Shown here: positions 1-8,753 of the stretch, piece by piece | How the letters are laid out: each line of letters starts with the position of its first letter | How positions within the stretch are numbered: the first letter of the stretch is position 1 | Assembly: GCF_001654845.1 (NCBI RefSeq) | Contig: NZ_LXES01000046.1 | Coordinates: forward strand, 62,001-126,000 | Direction: 5' to 3' | Source of the DNA: Enterobacter soli ATCC BAA-2102 | GTDB taxonomy: Bacteria > Pseudomonadota > Gammaproteobacteria > Enterobacterales > Enterobacteriaceae | Length of the DNA stretch: 64,000 nt | Program-made: the position numbers and the translations under genes | Notes under the pieces: model-generated | Seen by the model: only the letters and a program-made list of their open reading frames with translations | The model's database searches: none | What the model was told of the DNA's origin: nothing

Positions 1-189
1 ATTCATCTGGCGAGCTTCGACGATCACTATCTCTATGATTCGCTGTCGCTGCGTATTGATACCGTGCAGCAGGACAACCGTCAGTTGGCCTGGCACTGCT
101 ACGACCTGATAACCCAGTTGATTGATGGCAATACGCCGGAGCCGCTACAGCGCTACCTGCCTGCGACGCTGCAAATCCGCCATCGTTGA
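1..189 (+). CDS. C-terminal end of a probable LacI-family transcriptional regulator (partial)
   Basis: The reading frame is open from the first base of the window and stops at a TGA, giving the last 62 residues of a protein whose start lies outside. The segment begins ..ASFDDHYLYD.. and continues through ..TVQQDN..LAWHCYDLITQLIDG... This resembles the end of the ligand-binding domain in LacI/FruR-type regulators, where FDDH is followed by a V.Q....A..A...L...LDG stretch. That assignment rests on this short similarity only, because the DNA-binding domain is not visible. It is convergent with the 2-hydroxycarboxylate transporter, so it need not regulate it. Confidence 0.5.
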   Translation: MHLASFDDHYLYDSLSLRIDTVQQDNRQLAWHCYDLITQLIDGNTPEPLQRYLPATLQIRHR

Positions 190-236
190 ATTCAGTTCAG
201 CAAGCCGGGTGTCTACCCGGCTTACCTCCGTCAACA

Positions 237-1562
237 CTACATTATCCATCCCAGCAGCAGCGTGGCGAAAATCACCGTCGATGCGCCGCCAATACGGGTG
301 GCAATCTGCGCGAACGGCATGAGCGACATACGGTTAGAGGCGGACAAAATCGCCACATCCCCTGTTCCGCCCAGGCCGCTGTGGCAGCAGGTCACAATTG
401 CCGCTTCAACCGGGTACATGTTCAGCCGCGAAGCAATAAAATACCCGCTTAACGCCATCGCTATCACAATCGAGCCGCACACGACCACGTACCCCACGGA
501 AAAGACCGACACCACGCTTTCCAGCGGAACATACAACATGCCCAGACCAATCATCAGCGGCCACACCAGCGCTGCGGACACAAACTTATAGCAACTGTGC
601 GCCCCCTGCTCCATGGAGTCCGGGATCAGCCGGAAGTACTTGCACAGCACGGCAATCAGGATCATCAGCACCGGGCCTGGAATATGCACCAGCTTTTCAA
701 ACAATCCCCCCACAATGAAGAACGCGCATACCATCAGCAGGCCGCCACCCATCAGGTGAAAATCGGTCGGCTGCACATGCTGCGCACCCGCGAACAGGTT
801 ATCCTCACTTTTGCCGCGGGTTAACATGCCATTCCCTGAAAGCGAGGGCCGTTTCGCCCCCAGACGCGCAAAGACGCCTGCGCAGATAATCGCAAAGATA
901 TTCCCCACCACAGCGGCCGGTGCCAGCTGCGCAACATAGACGTCCGGTGTTTGCCCCAGTATTGCCGAATACGCCAGTGACAGCGGCAAAATCCCCTCGC
1001 CAATTCCACCGCCGATAATCGGAACGATAATGAAAAAGAACGTGTGATACGGCGTAAAGCCGAACAGTGAGCCGACGATTAACCCACTGAGCACGGCCAT
1101 CAGTGTGCCGACCACCAGCGGAACGAACATGCGGATCATCCCCTGGATCAGCAGAATACGGTTCATCCCCAGAATGCTGCCCACCACCAGACAGGCGATC
1201 ACAAAATAGAGCAGGTTCGCCTCTTTCATCAGCAGGTGTACGGTATCCAGCGTATGTTTCTGGAACACCCCGAAATAAACCAGTATCGATGGCACCATCA
1301 GGCACAGGATCGCCGGGCCACCGATATCTTTCAGCACCGGGATTTGCCGGCCGATTTTGGCAAACGCAAAACCGAGCGTCATGATCACCGCCAGCCCGCC
1401 AATCATATTTTTCGGTAACAGGCCCGCCCACGCGGAAATGGCCACGATAGAGGCTATGCCCACAAACAAGATCAACGGCACAGCCCCAACCTCAGCATTG
1501 TTCAGGCTGATGGTAAAACGCGGTGATGCCGCCGGAGAAGGATGTACAGGATTATCTTTCAT
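237..1562 (-). CDS. 2-hydroxycarboxylate (citrate/malate) transporter, 2HCT family
   Basis: This 441-residue inner-membrane protein matches the length (about 440-450) of the CitS/CimH/MaeN family, which exchanges or symports citrate, malate or related 2-hydroxycarboxylates. It has a soluble N-terminus of about 25 residues and then many hydrophobic segments. The two family hallmark re-entrant loops are visible: GGGIGEG near residues 184-190 and GLGGTGDVA near 395-403, followed by ILSASNRM. The GGTGD form of the second loop looks closer to malate-type members than to Klebsiella CitS, but substrate cannot be fixed from sequence. It is divergent from an AEC permease and a malic enzyme gene, which favours malate. 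The intervening 447 bp carry the regulatory sites listed below. Confidence 0.85.
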   Translation of the reverse strand: MKDNPVHPSPAASPRFTISLNNAEVGAVPLILFVGIASIVAISAWAGLLPKNMIGGLAVIMTLGFAFAKIGRQIPVLKDIGGPAILCLMVPSILVYFGVFQKHTLDTVHLLMKEANLLYFVIACLVVGSILGMNRILLIQGMIRMFVPLVVGTLMAVLSGLIVGSLFGFTPYHTFFFIIVPIIGGGIGEGILPLSLAYSAILGQTPDVYVAQLAPAAVVGNIFAIICAGVFARLGAKRPSLSGNGMLTRGKSEDNLFAGAQHVQPTDFHLMGGGLLMVCAFFIVGGLFEKLVHIPGPVLMILIAVLCKYFRLIPDSMEQGAHSCYKFVSAALVWPLMIGLGMLYVPLESVVSVFSVGYVVVCGSIVIAMALSGYFIASRLNMYPVEAAIVTCCHSGLGGTGDVAILSASNRMSLMPFAQIATRIGGASTVIFATLLLGWIM

Positions 1563-1792
1563 ATAATCACCTGATTAGTCAGTTCGGATAAACAGAGAAA
1601 AAGAATAACGTGATGTTATTCATCAGATTTAAAACGTTCTAAAAAGAAAAAATGTATTAAGGCCTTTTATAAACCAGGCTCAGGGTGAAAATATCATGGG
1701 CAAATTCAGTAAAACAGATCGCCTGACAACATGATTGATGGAAATGTGAGCAGCATGGTAATTCCATTTTAAATAACTTAAATCATCATTAC

Positions 1793-1806
1793 GTAACTAA
1801 AGTTAC
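1793..1806. promoter_or_regulatory. Perfect 14-bp palindrome in the divergent transporter intergenic region
   Basis: GTAACTAAAGTTAC is a perfect inverted repeat (6-bp arms, 2-bp centre). It lies in the AT-rich 447-bp gap between the 2HCT transporter and the AEC permease. It is a candidate operator for an unidentified regulator of one or both genes. Only the symmetry is seen. Confidence 0.35.
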
Positions 1807-1922
1807 TGACGATTCTGTTTTTTATAAATTACTGCGTTTTTCTTGTCATTCATCAATATATGAATGCACACAGCCTTATCAAACTAAAACAACCATTTTG
1901 AAATTAATAAAACCAGATAGAG

Positions 1923-1938
1923 TGTGACCGTTATCACT
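1923..1938. promoter_or_regulatory. Candidate CRP-cAMP site upstream of the AEC permease and malic enzyme genes
   Basis: TGTGA, six bases, then TCACT matches the CRP consensus (TGTGA-N6-TCACA) at 9 of 10 core bases. A -10-like TAGATT at 1960-1965 puts a start near 1972, which would centre the site near -41.5, as at a class II CRP promoter. An imperfect GCTAA/TTAGC repeat overlaps the same -10 region (1951-1968). Catabolite control of the permease-malic enzyme pair is inferred. Confidence 0.6.
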
Positions 1939-2009
1939 CCTGCCCTGTTTGCTAACCGCTAGATTAGCGCATCAACAATACCCATAAAATGTACTCGACA
2001 GGATATCTT

Positions 2010-2957
2010 ATGCCCTCATTATTATTACAGTCCCTGTTTCCACTCGTCTTTATTATGCTATTAGGGTGGTTAAGCGGAAAACTTGGTTATACCCGGCGTG
2101 AAGATGCTAACGTTCTGGCAACCGTAGTCATTCGCTTCGCCCTTCCTTTTCATCTTTTTATTGGCGCGTTAAATACTGACCCCAATAAAATTAAGAACCT
2201 GACATTTATGGCCGTACTGGTTGTTGGCCTGATGGGTTCTTATTTGTTGACATTGTTTATTTCACGCTTTGTTTTTCGTCATGATATTAAAACCAGTGCC
2301 ATTCAGTCACTGGTGTGCGCCTTCCCGGATATGGCCTATTTTGGTGCCCCGGTTCTGGCGGTATTGATTGGCCCGGAAGGATTTATCGGTGTGCTGATTG
2401 GCAACATCATTACCAGCGTCATCATGATCCCATTGACTATCGTATTGATTCGTATGGGAGATAAAAGTGGTGATGAGAGCCTCAACGCTCTGCATCCGGG
2501 TGCGATGGTGCTGCAAAACCTCATCAAAGCAGCCCGCAACCCCATCGTCTGGATCCCTGTTTCGGGCGTATTGCTAAGCCTGGCCGGGGTGCAAATACCG
2601 CATATTCTCAGTATGCCGATTGAAATGGTTGGCAAAGTGTCTGGCGGGCTTTCTCTGTTTGCCCTTGGGCTTCTTTTCTACGGTGAACGTCCAAAACTTA
2701 ACGTACAGACCTTTACCAATATCAGCATTAAAAATCTTATTCAGCCAGCCATGATGGCAGCCGCCGGTCTGGCATTTGGGCTCAGCCATACGTTATTGCA
2801 GCAGGTCGTTATTATTGGCGCCACACCTTCAGCAATAGCCGCGGGAATGTTTGCATTGCGCAGCGACACCTATATTGATACGGCCTCTTCTTCGATATTG
2901 ATTGGTACTGCCGTGGGTGTGCTGACTGAAGGCATTATGATTTATTTAATTTCTTAA
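2010..2957 (+). CDS. Auxin efflux carrier (AEC) family transporter, probable malate/organic acid permease
   Basis: This 315-residue polytopic membrane protein has about ten hydrophobic helices split by a short polar loop, as in the AEC family (MleP, MdcF, YfdV). The open frame extends back to an ATG at 1989. The start at 2010 is preferred because AGGA at 2000-2003 lies six bases before it. The gene is 34 bp upstream of the malic enzyme gene with no terminator between, so the pair is probably one transcript that imports an organic acid and decarboxylates it. AEC permeases next to malolactic or malic enzymes commonly carry malate; the substrate here is inferred from that context. A candidate CRP site precedes it. 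Confidence 0.8.
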   Translation: MPSLLLQSLFPLVFIMLLGWLSGKLGYTRREDANVLATVVIRFALPFHLFIGALNTDPNKIKNLTFMAVLVVGLMGSYLLTLFISRFVFRHDIKTSAIQSLVCAFPDMAYFGAPVLAVLIGPEGFIGVLIGNIITSVIMIPLTIVLIRMGDKSGDESLNALHPGAMVLQNLIKAARNPIVWIPVSGVLLSLAGVQIPHILSMPIEMVGKVSGGLSLFALGLLFYGERPKLNVQTFTNISIKNLIQPAMMAAAGLAFGLSHTLLQQVVIIGATPSAIAAGMFALRSDTYIDTASSSILIGTAVGVLTEGIMIYLIS

Positions 2958-2991
2958 TCTGTTTTAATTTACATTCTTTCAGGAGTTACCC

Positions 2992-4677
2992 ATGTCTCGC
3001 AAAGAAGTGCTTTACACACCGTATAACGGAGCCGTTTTGCTGGAAAATCCGCTGTTAAACAAGGGGCTGGCATTTATTAAAGAAGAACGTGACAATTTTA
3101 ACCTGCACGGTTTATTACCGCACAATGTAGAAACTATCGAGGAACAGACCGAACGCGCCTGGGTGCAATTCTGTCATTTCAAGAGTGATATTTCCCGCCA
3201 CGTGTATCTGAGAAATATCCAGGACACTAACGAGACATTATTTTACAACCTGTTGCGCTCGCACCTTAAAGAAACCTTACCCATTATCTATACACCAACC
3301 GTAGGTGAAGCGTGCGAACACTTCTCTACCATTTATCGCCGTGCGCGTGGTTTATTTATTTCATGGCCTAACCGCCACCGTATTGACGAGATGCTCCAGA
3401 GTTTTTCCCGCAATGATATCCGCGTCATTGTGGTCACCGACGGCGAACGTATTCTGGGTCTTGGGGATCAGGGGATCGGCGGCATGGGGATCCCGATTGG
3501 CAAGCTGTCTTTGTATACCGCCTGTGGCGGTGTGCACCCGGCCTCTACGCTACCGATTATGCTGGATGTCGGCACCAACAATCAGCAGCACCTTGATGAC
3601 CCGATGTATATGGGCTGGCGCCATCCGCGTATCAGCGATGACCAGTACGCGGAATTTATGGACATGTTTATCAGCACCGTTAAAGCGCGCTGGCCGGATG
3701 TGCTGCTCCAGTTCGAGGATTTTGCCCAAAAGAACGCGACCAAACTGCTCCAGCGCTATCGCGACCAGCTTTGCTGTTTCAATGACGACATCCAGGGCAC
3801 GGCAGCAGTGACTTCCGGCACGCTGATTGCCGCCGCTCACGCCGCGGGAACCCGCATTCGCGATCAGCGCGTCGTCTTTTTAGGCAGCGGCTCGGCGGGA
3901 TGTGGCATCGCGGAAAAAATCGTGGCGCTGATGGTGGAAGACGGCCTGACCGAGACCGAAGCCCGCAGCAGGATCTTTATGGTCGATCGTTTTGGTCTGT
4001 TGACGGATGACATGACCAACCTGCTCGACTTCCAGAAAAACCTGCTTACGGCGCGGGAAAATATCCAGGGCTGGCAGGTTGAATCGAACAATATTTCGCT
4101 GCTGGAGGTGGTGAAAAATGCCAGACCAACGGTGATGATTGGGGTTTCAGGGCAGCCAGGGCTGTTCAGTGAAGAAATTGTCAAAGAGATGCATCGCCAC
4201 TGCCCGCGTCCGATTATTATGCCGCTGTCTAACCCGACATCGCGTGCAGAAGCACAGCCGCAGGATCTGATTGAGTGGACGCAGGGTGCCGCCCTGATTG
4301 CCACCGGTAGTCCGTTCGCACCGGTGTTCTATCAAAACGAGCAGTATGAAATCGCCCAGTGCAACAACGCGTATATCTTCCCGGGCCTCGGTTTAGGCAT
4401 CATGGCCTGTAACGCCCGCCGGGTTACGGAAGAGATGCTGATGACCGCCAGCCGCACGCTGGCCGCGCAGTCGCCGCTGGTCACCACCGAAAAAGGGGGT
4501 CTGCTGCCTCCAGTAGATCAGATTGAGTCGGTTTCCCGTACCATTGCGTTTGCCGTTGCGCGCACGGCTATTGACCAGGGGGTTGCACCCGCCGTCTCGG
4601 ATGACGAATTAATGAAGCGTATTGAGAAGACCTGGTGGCAGGCGGATTACGCCCCGTATCGTCGCTCGGCGCTGTAA
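2992..4677 (+). CDS. maeA: NAD-dependent malic enzyme (malate dehydrogenase, oxaloacetate-decarboxylating)
   Basis: This cytoplasmic enzyme of 561 residues (E. coli MaeA is 565) converts malate to pyruvate and CO2 with NAD. Family signatures are visible: YTPTVG near residue 102, VVVTDGERILGLGDQG near 147-162, CFNDDIQGTAAV near 263, a Rossmann motif GSGSAGCGIAE near 300, and PLSNPTSR near 410. SD AGGAG sits six bases before the ATG. By eye it diverges more from E. coli MaeA than the other orthologues in this window do, so it may be a paralogue dedicated to the adjacent transporter. Related malolactic enzymes share this fold, so a malolactic activity cannot be excluded. Confidence 0.88.
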   Translation: MSRKEVLYTPYNGAVLLENPLLNKGLAFIKEERDNFNLHGLLPHNVETIEEQTERAWVQFCHFKSDISRHVYLRNIQDTNETLFYNLLRSHLKETLPIIYTPTVGEACEHFSTIYRRARGLFISWPNRHRIDEMLQSFSRNDIRVIVVTDGERILGLGDQGIGGMGIPIGKLSLYTACGGVHPASTLPIMLDVGTNNQQHLDDPMYMGWRHPRISDDQYAEFMDMFISTVKARWPDVLLQFEDFAQKNATKLLQRYRDQLCCFNDDIQGTAAVTSGTLIAAAHAAGTRIRDQRVVFLGSGSAGCGIAEKIVALMVEDGLTETEARSRIFMVDRFGLLTDDMTNLLDFQKNLLTARENIQGWQVESNNISLLEVVKNARPTVMIGVSGQPGLFSEEIVKEMHRHCPRPIIMPLSNPTSRAEAQPQDLIEWTQGAALIATGSPFAPVFYQNEQYEIAQCNNAYIFPGLGLGIMACNARRVTEEMLMTASRTLAAQSPLVTTEKGGLLPPVDQIESVSRTIAFAVARTAIDQGVAPAVSDDELMKRIEKTWWQADYAPYRRSAL

Positions 4678-4684
4678 CGTTATC

Positions 4685-4711
4685 GCCGGGTGGCTCTCAT
4701 GCCTGCCCGGC
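4685..4711. repeat. REP-like GC-rich inverted repeat
   Basis: GCCGGG and CCCGGC arms flank a short variable centre in the gap between convergent maeA and pptA. The arms and intergenic placement resemble the repeats at 20044 and 29235 and the REP class of enterobacterial extragenic palindromes. It may also help terminate transcription, although no U-tract follows. Confidence 0.5.
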
Positions 4712-4719
4712 AACAAAAC

Positions 4720-4950
4720 TTACATCGAATAACCGGGTTTCTTAATCAACTCATCCATCTTTGGGCCAATTTCCGTGTCCCAGACCTGGGCTTTCCAGTC
4801 TTCCGGCTGTACCTGATTCAGGGCCACAGACACTGAGCTGTCTTTGCTGTCGAAATGGCGAATAATCACCTGAGCAATATCCTCCGCCAGCGCGGCTTTT
4901 TGTTCATCGTTTAAATCGCGAGGGAAACATTTGATATCTACGTGTGGCAT
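4720..4950 (-). CDS. pptA: Tautomerase PptA (4-oxalocrotonate tautomerase family)
   Basis: This 76-residue protein begins MPHVDIKCFPR and ends KKPGYSM, close to E. coli PptA (YdcE, 77 residues). The catalytic N-terminal proline exposed after Met removal is residue 2. The family is a small homo-oligomeric cytoplasmic tautomerase acting on enol-keto compounds; the natural substrate is unknown. It follows yncG with a gap of about 37 bp on the same strand and is convergent with the malic enzyme gene. Confidence 0.93.
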   Translation of the reverse strand: MPHVDIKCFPRDLNDEQKAALAEDIAQVIIRHFDSKDSSVSVALNQVQPEDWKAQVWDTEIGPKMDELIKKPGYSM

Positions 4951-4987
4951 GTGCAGGCTTCCAGTTGTGAGTTAGCGTTCCACGTTA

Positions 4988-5605
4988 TCAGATAATTTCG
5001 TTCGCCTTTAACACCTTGTGCAGTTCTGGCAGCGCACACACGGCATCCGCAACGGCGGTGATCTTTGGCGTGTTGGCGGCAAACCACGCGTGCCGCGGCC
5101 CCCACGAGCGCATCACCGCAAGATAAACATCAATCAACGTCAGCTGTTCGCCAAAGGTATAGGGCGCAGGATTGAGCTGTTCTTCCAGCCACAGCCAGAG
5201 CGATTTTCGGTATTCAAGGCAGTTCTTCCTGAGCTGTTCCGGCGCATCAGGAACCCAGCGTTCGGGATAATCGGCGTAGGTGAAGGTGGGATAGACATTG
5301 GCCACCAGCCAGATAAGCAGGCGCTGAAACTGGCGGCGTTCAGGCTGGCCCACAGGCGGTGCGAGATCCGGACATCTGTCGAGCACCATCAGGGCGATGG
5401 CCGCTGTTTCCGTCATTACCTCCCCGTGCTCCAGCACCAGAGTTGGTACCTGGCACAACGGGTTAAGCGTTTCGAGTAAAGAACGCTGAGGCCCGGGTGC
5501 ATCAAAACCGTCCACATTGACGAACTGATAAGGAATGTCGGCCAGGGTCAGCATCACTTCACTGATTGCCGAGCCCCAGCCGGGTACGCCATAGAGTTTC
5601 ATCAT
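4988..5605 (-). CDS. yncG: Glutathione S-transferase-like protein YncG
   Basis: This 205-residue protein begins MMKLYGVPGWGSAISE and matches E. coli YncG in length and nearly throughout. It has a thioredoxin-fold N-terminal half with the glutathione-binding cis-proline and acidic segment (QVPTLVLE..VMTETAAIA) and an all-helical C-terminal half. It probably binds glutathione; its substrate is unknown. In E. coli yncG neighbours ansP, whereas here the eight-gene ABC/monooxygenase operon and further genes lie between. GAGGGG precedes the two adjacent ATG codons, so the start could be one codon later. Confidence 0.93.
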   Translation of the reverse strand: MMKLYGVPGWGSAISEVMLTLADIPYQFVNVDGFDAPGPQRSLLETLNPLCQVPTLVLEHGEVMTETAAIALMVLDRCPDLAPPVGQPERRQFQRLLIWLVANVYPTFTYADYPERWVPDAPEQLRKNCLEYRKSLWLWLEEQLNPAPYTFGEQLTLIDVYLAVMRSWGPRHAWFAANTPKITAVADAVCALPELHKVLKANEII

Positions 5606-5644
5606 GTTGCCCCTCAGGAATAAAACCCTAAGTGTAGAGCAGCA

Positions 5645-6532
5645 TTAGTACGTTATCCCCGGCGGATTCACCTCTGATTGCGCCACCGCTTCGCCCTGCT
5701 CGCCCCAGCGCGCCAGCACCTTCTGGTACTCACCGCGCTGAATGGCGCCGTCCAGCGCCGCCTGTAGCGCATACACCAGCTCGTTGCCTTTTTTGGTGGT
5801 GGTGGCGACATAGGCTTTCTTCGGCCCTAAGCCCACTACGCGGGTTTTGCCGGTTAACGCGGCTTTATACGCCGACACGGACTGCGGGCCAAAAAAGACA
5901 TCCGCTCTGCCAGACTGAATGTACAGATTGCCCGAAGCATCATCGGTCAGATACACCGGCAGCGCAGTTTCACGCCCGGCGCGTTTGTTCTCTTCATTCC
6001 AGCCGAGCAAAATACGCTCCTGGTTGGTCCCGGAGCCGACAATCACCTTTTTGCCCGCCAGATCGCCAGCGCTTTTTATCGACTGAACATCACTGGTGGA
6101 TTTCACCGAAAAGGCCAGAGAGTCAATACGGTAGGTGGCAAAGTCAAACTTCTCTTTGCGCTGTTCGGTCACGGCGATATTCACCAGCGCCACGTCATAA
6201 CGCCCGGAAGTGATCCCCAGCGGCCAGTCTTCCCAGGCGGTGGGCACCAGCTTCAGTTTTAGCCCCAGGCTGCCCGCCAGCAGCCGTGCGATATCCGGGT
6301 CGCTGCCGATACGCGTGCGGTTATCACTGGCAAGCAGCGCAAGCGGCGGTGAATTGAGCGCGGAAATCGCCACCGTCAGCGTGCCCGGCTCGACAAAATT
6401 ATAGCCTTTTGGGATCTTTGCCACCGCCTGTTGATCCACCGTGACCGGCAGAGGCTGCTCATTGGCTTTTAAATCAATGCTGGCGTGGCTTGCGGTGGCC
6501 AGCACCAGGCCGGCCAGAACTCCATATTTCAT
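5645..6532 (-). CDS. ABC transporter periplasmic binding protein, polar amino-acid type (first of two)
   Basis: A signal peptide of about 18 residues precedes a type 3 solute-binding domain (SBP_bac_3) with signatures such as SWEDWPLG-like AWEDWPLG and FDFATYR. The frame opens at a GTG six bases upstream, but AAGGAG five bases before the ATG at 6532 fixes the start, giving 295 residues. It is the last gene of the operon and is clearly paralogous to the binding protein at 8754-9686, including the shared C-terminal SEVNP. Two binding proteins on one permease suggest two related ligands. By operon context these are probably S-modified cysteine derivatives or cystine-like compounds, which is inference. 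Confidence 0.85.
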   Translation of the reverse strand: MKYGVLAGLVLATASHASIDLKANEQPLPVTVDQQAVAKIPKGYNFVEPGTLTVAISALNSPPLALLASDNRTRIGSDPDIARLLAGSLGLKLKLVPTAWEDWPLGITSGRYDVALVNIAVTEQRKEKFDFATYRIDSLAFSVKSTSDVQSIKSAGDLAGKKVIVGSGTNQERILLGWNEENKRAGRETALPVYLTDDASGNLYIQSGRADVFFGPQSVSAYKAALTGKTRVVGLGPKKAYVATTTKKGNELVYALQAALDGAIQRGEYQKVLARWGEQGEAVAQSEVNPPGITY

Positions 6533-6541
6533 CTGCACTCC

Positions 6542-7315
6542 TTACAGCACTTTTGACAGGAACTGGCGCGTTCGCGCGTGGGACGGGTGGTTTAATACTT
6601 CGTCGCTGCTGCCCTGCTCAACAATTTTGCCATCGACCATAAACACCACCTGATCCGCCACTTCGCGGGCAAAACCGATCTCGTGGGTTACCACCACCAG
6701 CGTTGTCCCGGAACGGGCCAGCTTTTTGATAACGTCGAGCACTTCGCCCACCAGCTCCGGGTCGAGCGCAGAAGTGGGCTCATCAAACAATATCACCCGT
6801 GGGCGCAGCGCCAGCGCGCGAGCAATGGCAATGCGCTGCTGCTGGCCGCCGGAGAGATGGCGCGACCAGGCATCGGCTTTATCGCGCAGTCCCACCACGT
6901 CCAGCAGCCCGTGCGCCCTTTCAATGGCCTCTTTGCTGCTTAATTGTTTGTGGGCAATCGGGGCTTCAATCAGGTTTTCCAGCACCGTCAGATGCGGGAA
7001 CAGATTAAAGTTCTGGAACACGTAACCTACGTTGACGCGCTGCTTAAGGATCTCTTTTTCCTTGAGTTCATACAGCTTATCCCCCTGACGGCGGTAGCCA
7101 ATGTAGTCCCCGTCTATCTGGATAAAGCCCTCATCCACCCGCTCCAGATGATTAATGGTGCGCAGCAGCGTGGATTTCCCGGAGCCGGATGGCCCGAGGA
7201 TCACCGTGACGGAACCGGGTGGGATCTCGAGCGAGACGTTATCCAGCGCTTTATGGCGGCCAAAGAACTTACTGACGCCGGTAATCGAAATGTGTCCTTC
7301 AGGAGAGGCTTGCAT
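6542..7315 (-). CDS. Amino-acid-type ABC transporter ATP-binding protein
   Basis: This 257-residue cytoplasmic ATPase drives the adjacent permease. Walker A GPSGSGKST is at residues 41-49, the signature LSGGQQQR near 153, and Walker B ILFDEPTSALD near 172-182, followed by the switch His in VVVTHE. This is the standard layout of HisP/GlnQ/TcyN ATPases. The start overlaps the permease end by 17 bp and SD AGGAG precedes it by seven bases. Its stop supplies the SD of the downstream binding protein, so translation is likely coupled. Confidence 0.92.
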   Translation of the reverse strand: MQASPEGHISITGVSKFFGRHKALDNVSLEIPPGSVTVILGPSGSGKSTLLRTINHLERVDEGFIQIDGDYIGYRRQGDKLYELKEKEILKQRVNVGYVFQNFNLFPHLTVLENLIEAPIAHKQLSSKEAIERAHGLLDVVGLRDKADAWSRHLSGGQQQRIAIARALALRPRVILFDEPTSALDPELVGEVLDVIKKLARSGTTLVVVTHEIGFAREVADQVVFMVDGKIVEQGSSDEVLNHPSHARTRQFLSKVL

Positions 7316-8225
7316 GGACAGGCTCCTGTACTTGGGTGGTGGTCACGGAACGGGTACGGCTACTGGCACGGTTCTGATTCACCGCCGAACGGCGTTCGCT
7401 ACGGGCAAGGCCGCGTTCCACTAAATGCTGAATGGCGGACAACACCGTGGTAATCACCAGATACCACACTGCGCCAACCATCAGCAGTGGGATCACCTCC
7501 TGGGTGCGGTTGTAGATCATCTGAATGGTGTAGAACAGCTCCGGCATCGCCAGCACGTAAACCATTGCGGTGCCCTTCGCGAGGCTGATGATTCCGTTGA
7601 ACCCAGCAGGAAGAATGGTGCGCAGCGCCTGAGGCAGGATAATGCGCAGGGTACGGCGCCACGCGGGTAATCCCAGTGCGGCGGCCGCTTCATACTGGCC
7701 GTGATCGACGCCGAGGAAGCCACCGCGAATAATTTCAGCGGTGTAAGCACTCTGGACCAGCGTGAGCCCCACCACGGCGGTGGAAAATTGCCCGAGCACG
7801 TTGATGGTTTCAAAGCTTCCCCAGGTGATGCCAGTAAAGGGCACGCCGAGGGAAAGCGTGTCGTAAAGATACGAGAAGTTATAAAGGATGATCAGCACCA
7901 CAATCAGCGGCAGCGAACGGAACAGCCAGATATAGCCCCAGGCCAGGCTGCTCAAGAGCCATGAAGATGACAGGCGTGCCAGCGCCAGCATCCCGCCGAT
8001 AACTACGCTTAAGACGGTGCCAATCAGCGTCAGCAGTAGCGTCTGGCCTAACCCTTCCAGGATAACCGGATCAAAGAACCAGCGGGCAAACACCGCCCAC
8101 TCCCAGCGCGGGTTAAAAGCCACGGACTGAATAACCACGGCCAGCACAAACAGCGCCGCCACAGCACCGACGGCGCGCAGCGGGTAACGCGCCGGGACCA
8201 CCTTAATGTTTTCAACGTTTCTCAT
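7299..8225 (-). CDS. Amino-acid-type ABC transporter permease
   Basis: This 308-residue inner-membrane protein is a HisM/TcyL-type permease with the BPD_transp_1 domain. The EAA loop is visible as EAAAALGLPAWRRTLRIILPQ. An N-terminal hydrophobic segment and a C-terminal polar tail of about 35 residues make it longer than typical 220-240-residue family members. Only one permease gene is present, so the transporter would use a homodimer, unlike the two-permease cystine system of Bacillus. SD AGGAA precedes the ATG. Confidence 0.88.
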   Translation of the reverse strand: MRNVENIKVVPARYPLRAVGAVAALFVLAVVIQSVAFNPRWEWAVFARWFFDPVILEGLGQTLLLTLIGTVLSVVIGGMLALARLSSSWLLSSLAWGYIWLFRSLPLIVVLIILYNFSYLYDTLSLGVPFTGITWGSFETINVLGQFSTAVVGLTLVQSAYTAEIIRGGFLGVDHGQYEAAAALGLPAWRRTLRIILPQALRTILPAGFNGIISLAKGTAMVYVLAMPELFYTIQMIYNRTQEVIPLLMVGAVWYLVITTVLSAIQHLVERGLARSERRSAVNQNRASSRTRSVTTTQVQEPVHASLS

Positions 8226-8234
8226 CGTCGTTCC

Positions 8235-8744
8235 TCATGCGGTTTTACTGAACGCTTCGCGTACCAGCGTTTTGGTGAATCGCAGTCGCCCGTCAAATGG
8301 GGGCTGGCTGTACTCTTCCGGGTCACGGTTAAGATCGAACTGCGGCTGATAGCCCTGGCTGATATAGAGCCTGACAGCCTCCGGCTGACGAAAACCGGTG
8401 GTGAGGTAAATCTGGCTATACCCCGCCAGCACCGCCCTGCGCTCCAGCTCTTGCACTACGCGGGCAGCGAGTCCCTGCTGGCGTAGCGCCTTATTGGTCC
8501 AGATGCGTTTGATCTCAGCGGTGCGTTCATCAAAGGGTTTGTAGGCCCCGGTGGCGATGATCTCGCCGTCACGCTCCAGCACGATAAACAGCCCCTGCGG
8601 CGCTAAGTACCACTCCGTCAGTTCCACTTCCGCGTCTTTTGAGAAATAGTCCCCGTAGCGGGCGGCGTATTCACCGAACAACCCATCAATGATGGGCTGA
8701 AGATCGGCGTCTTCCGGCGAAACATCGCGAAATTGTTCGCTCAT
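8235..8744 (-). CDS. GNAT-family N-acetyltransferase
   Basis: This 169-residue protein carries the GNAT fold. The acetyl-CoA loop is visible as R.QGLAARVVQELE near residues 90-103, preceded by the AEIKRIWTNKALR strand and followed by LTTGFRQPEAVRLYISQGY. AAGGAGG precedes the start. It lies between the permease and second binding-protein genes. With the M20 deacylase and two monooxygenases in the same operon, the likely role is N-acetylation of an imported S-substituted cysteine, as SnaA does in Bacillus subtilis. That substrate is inferred from gene composition only. Confidence 0.85.
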   Translation of the reverse strand: MSEQFRDVSPEDADLQPIIDGLFGEYAARYGDYFSKDAEVELTEWYLAPQGLFIVLERDGEIIATGAYKPFDERTAEIKRIWTNKALRQQGLAARVVQELERRAVLAGYSQIYLTTGFRQPEAVRLYISQGYQPQFDLNRDPEEYSQPPFDGRLRFTKTLVREAFSKTA

Positions 8745-8753
8745 ACAGCCTCC

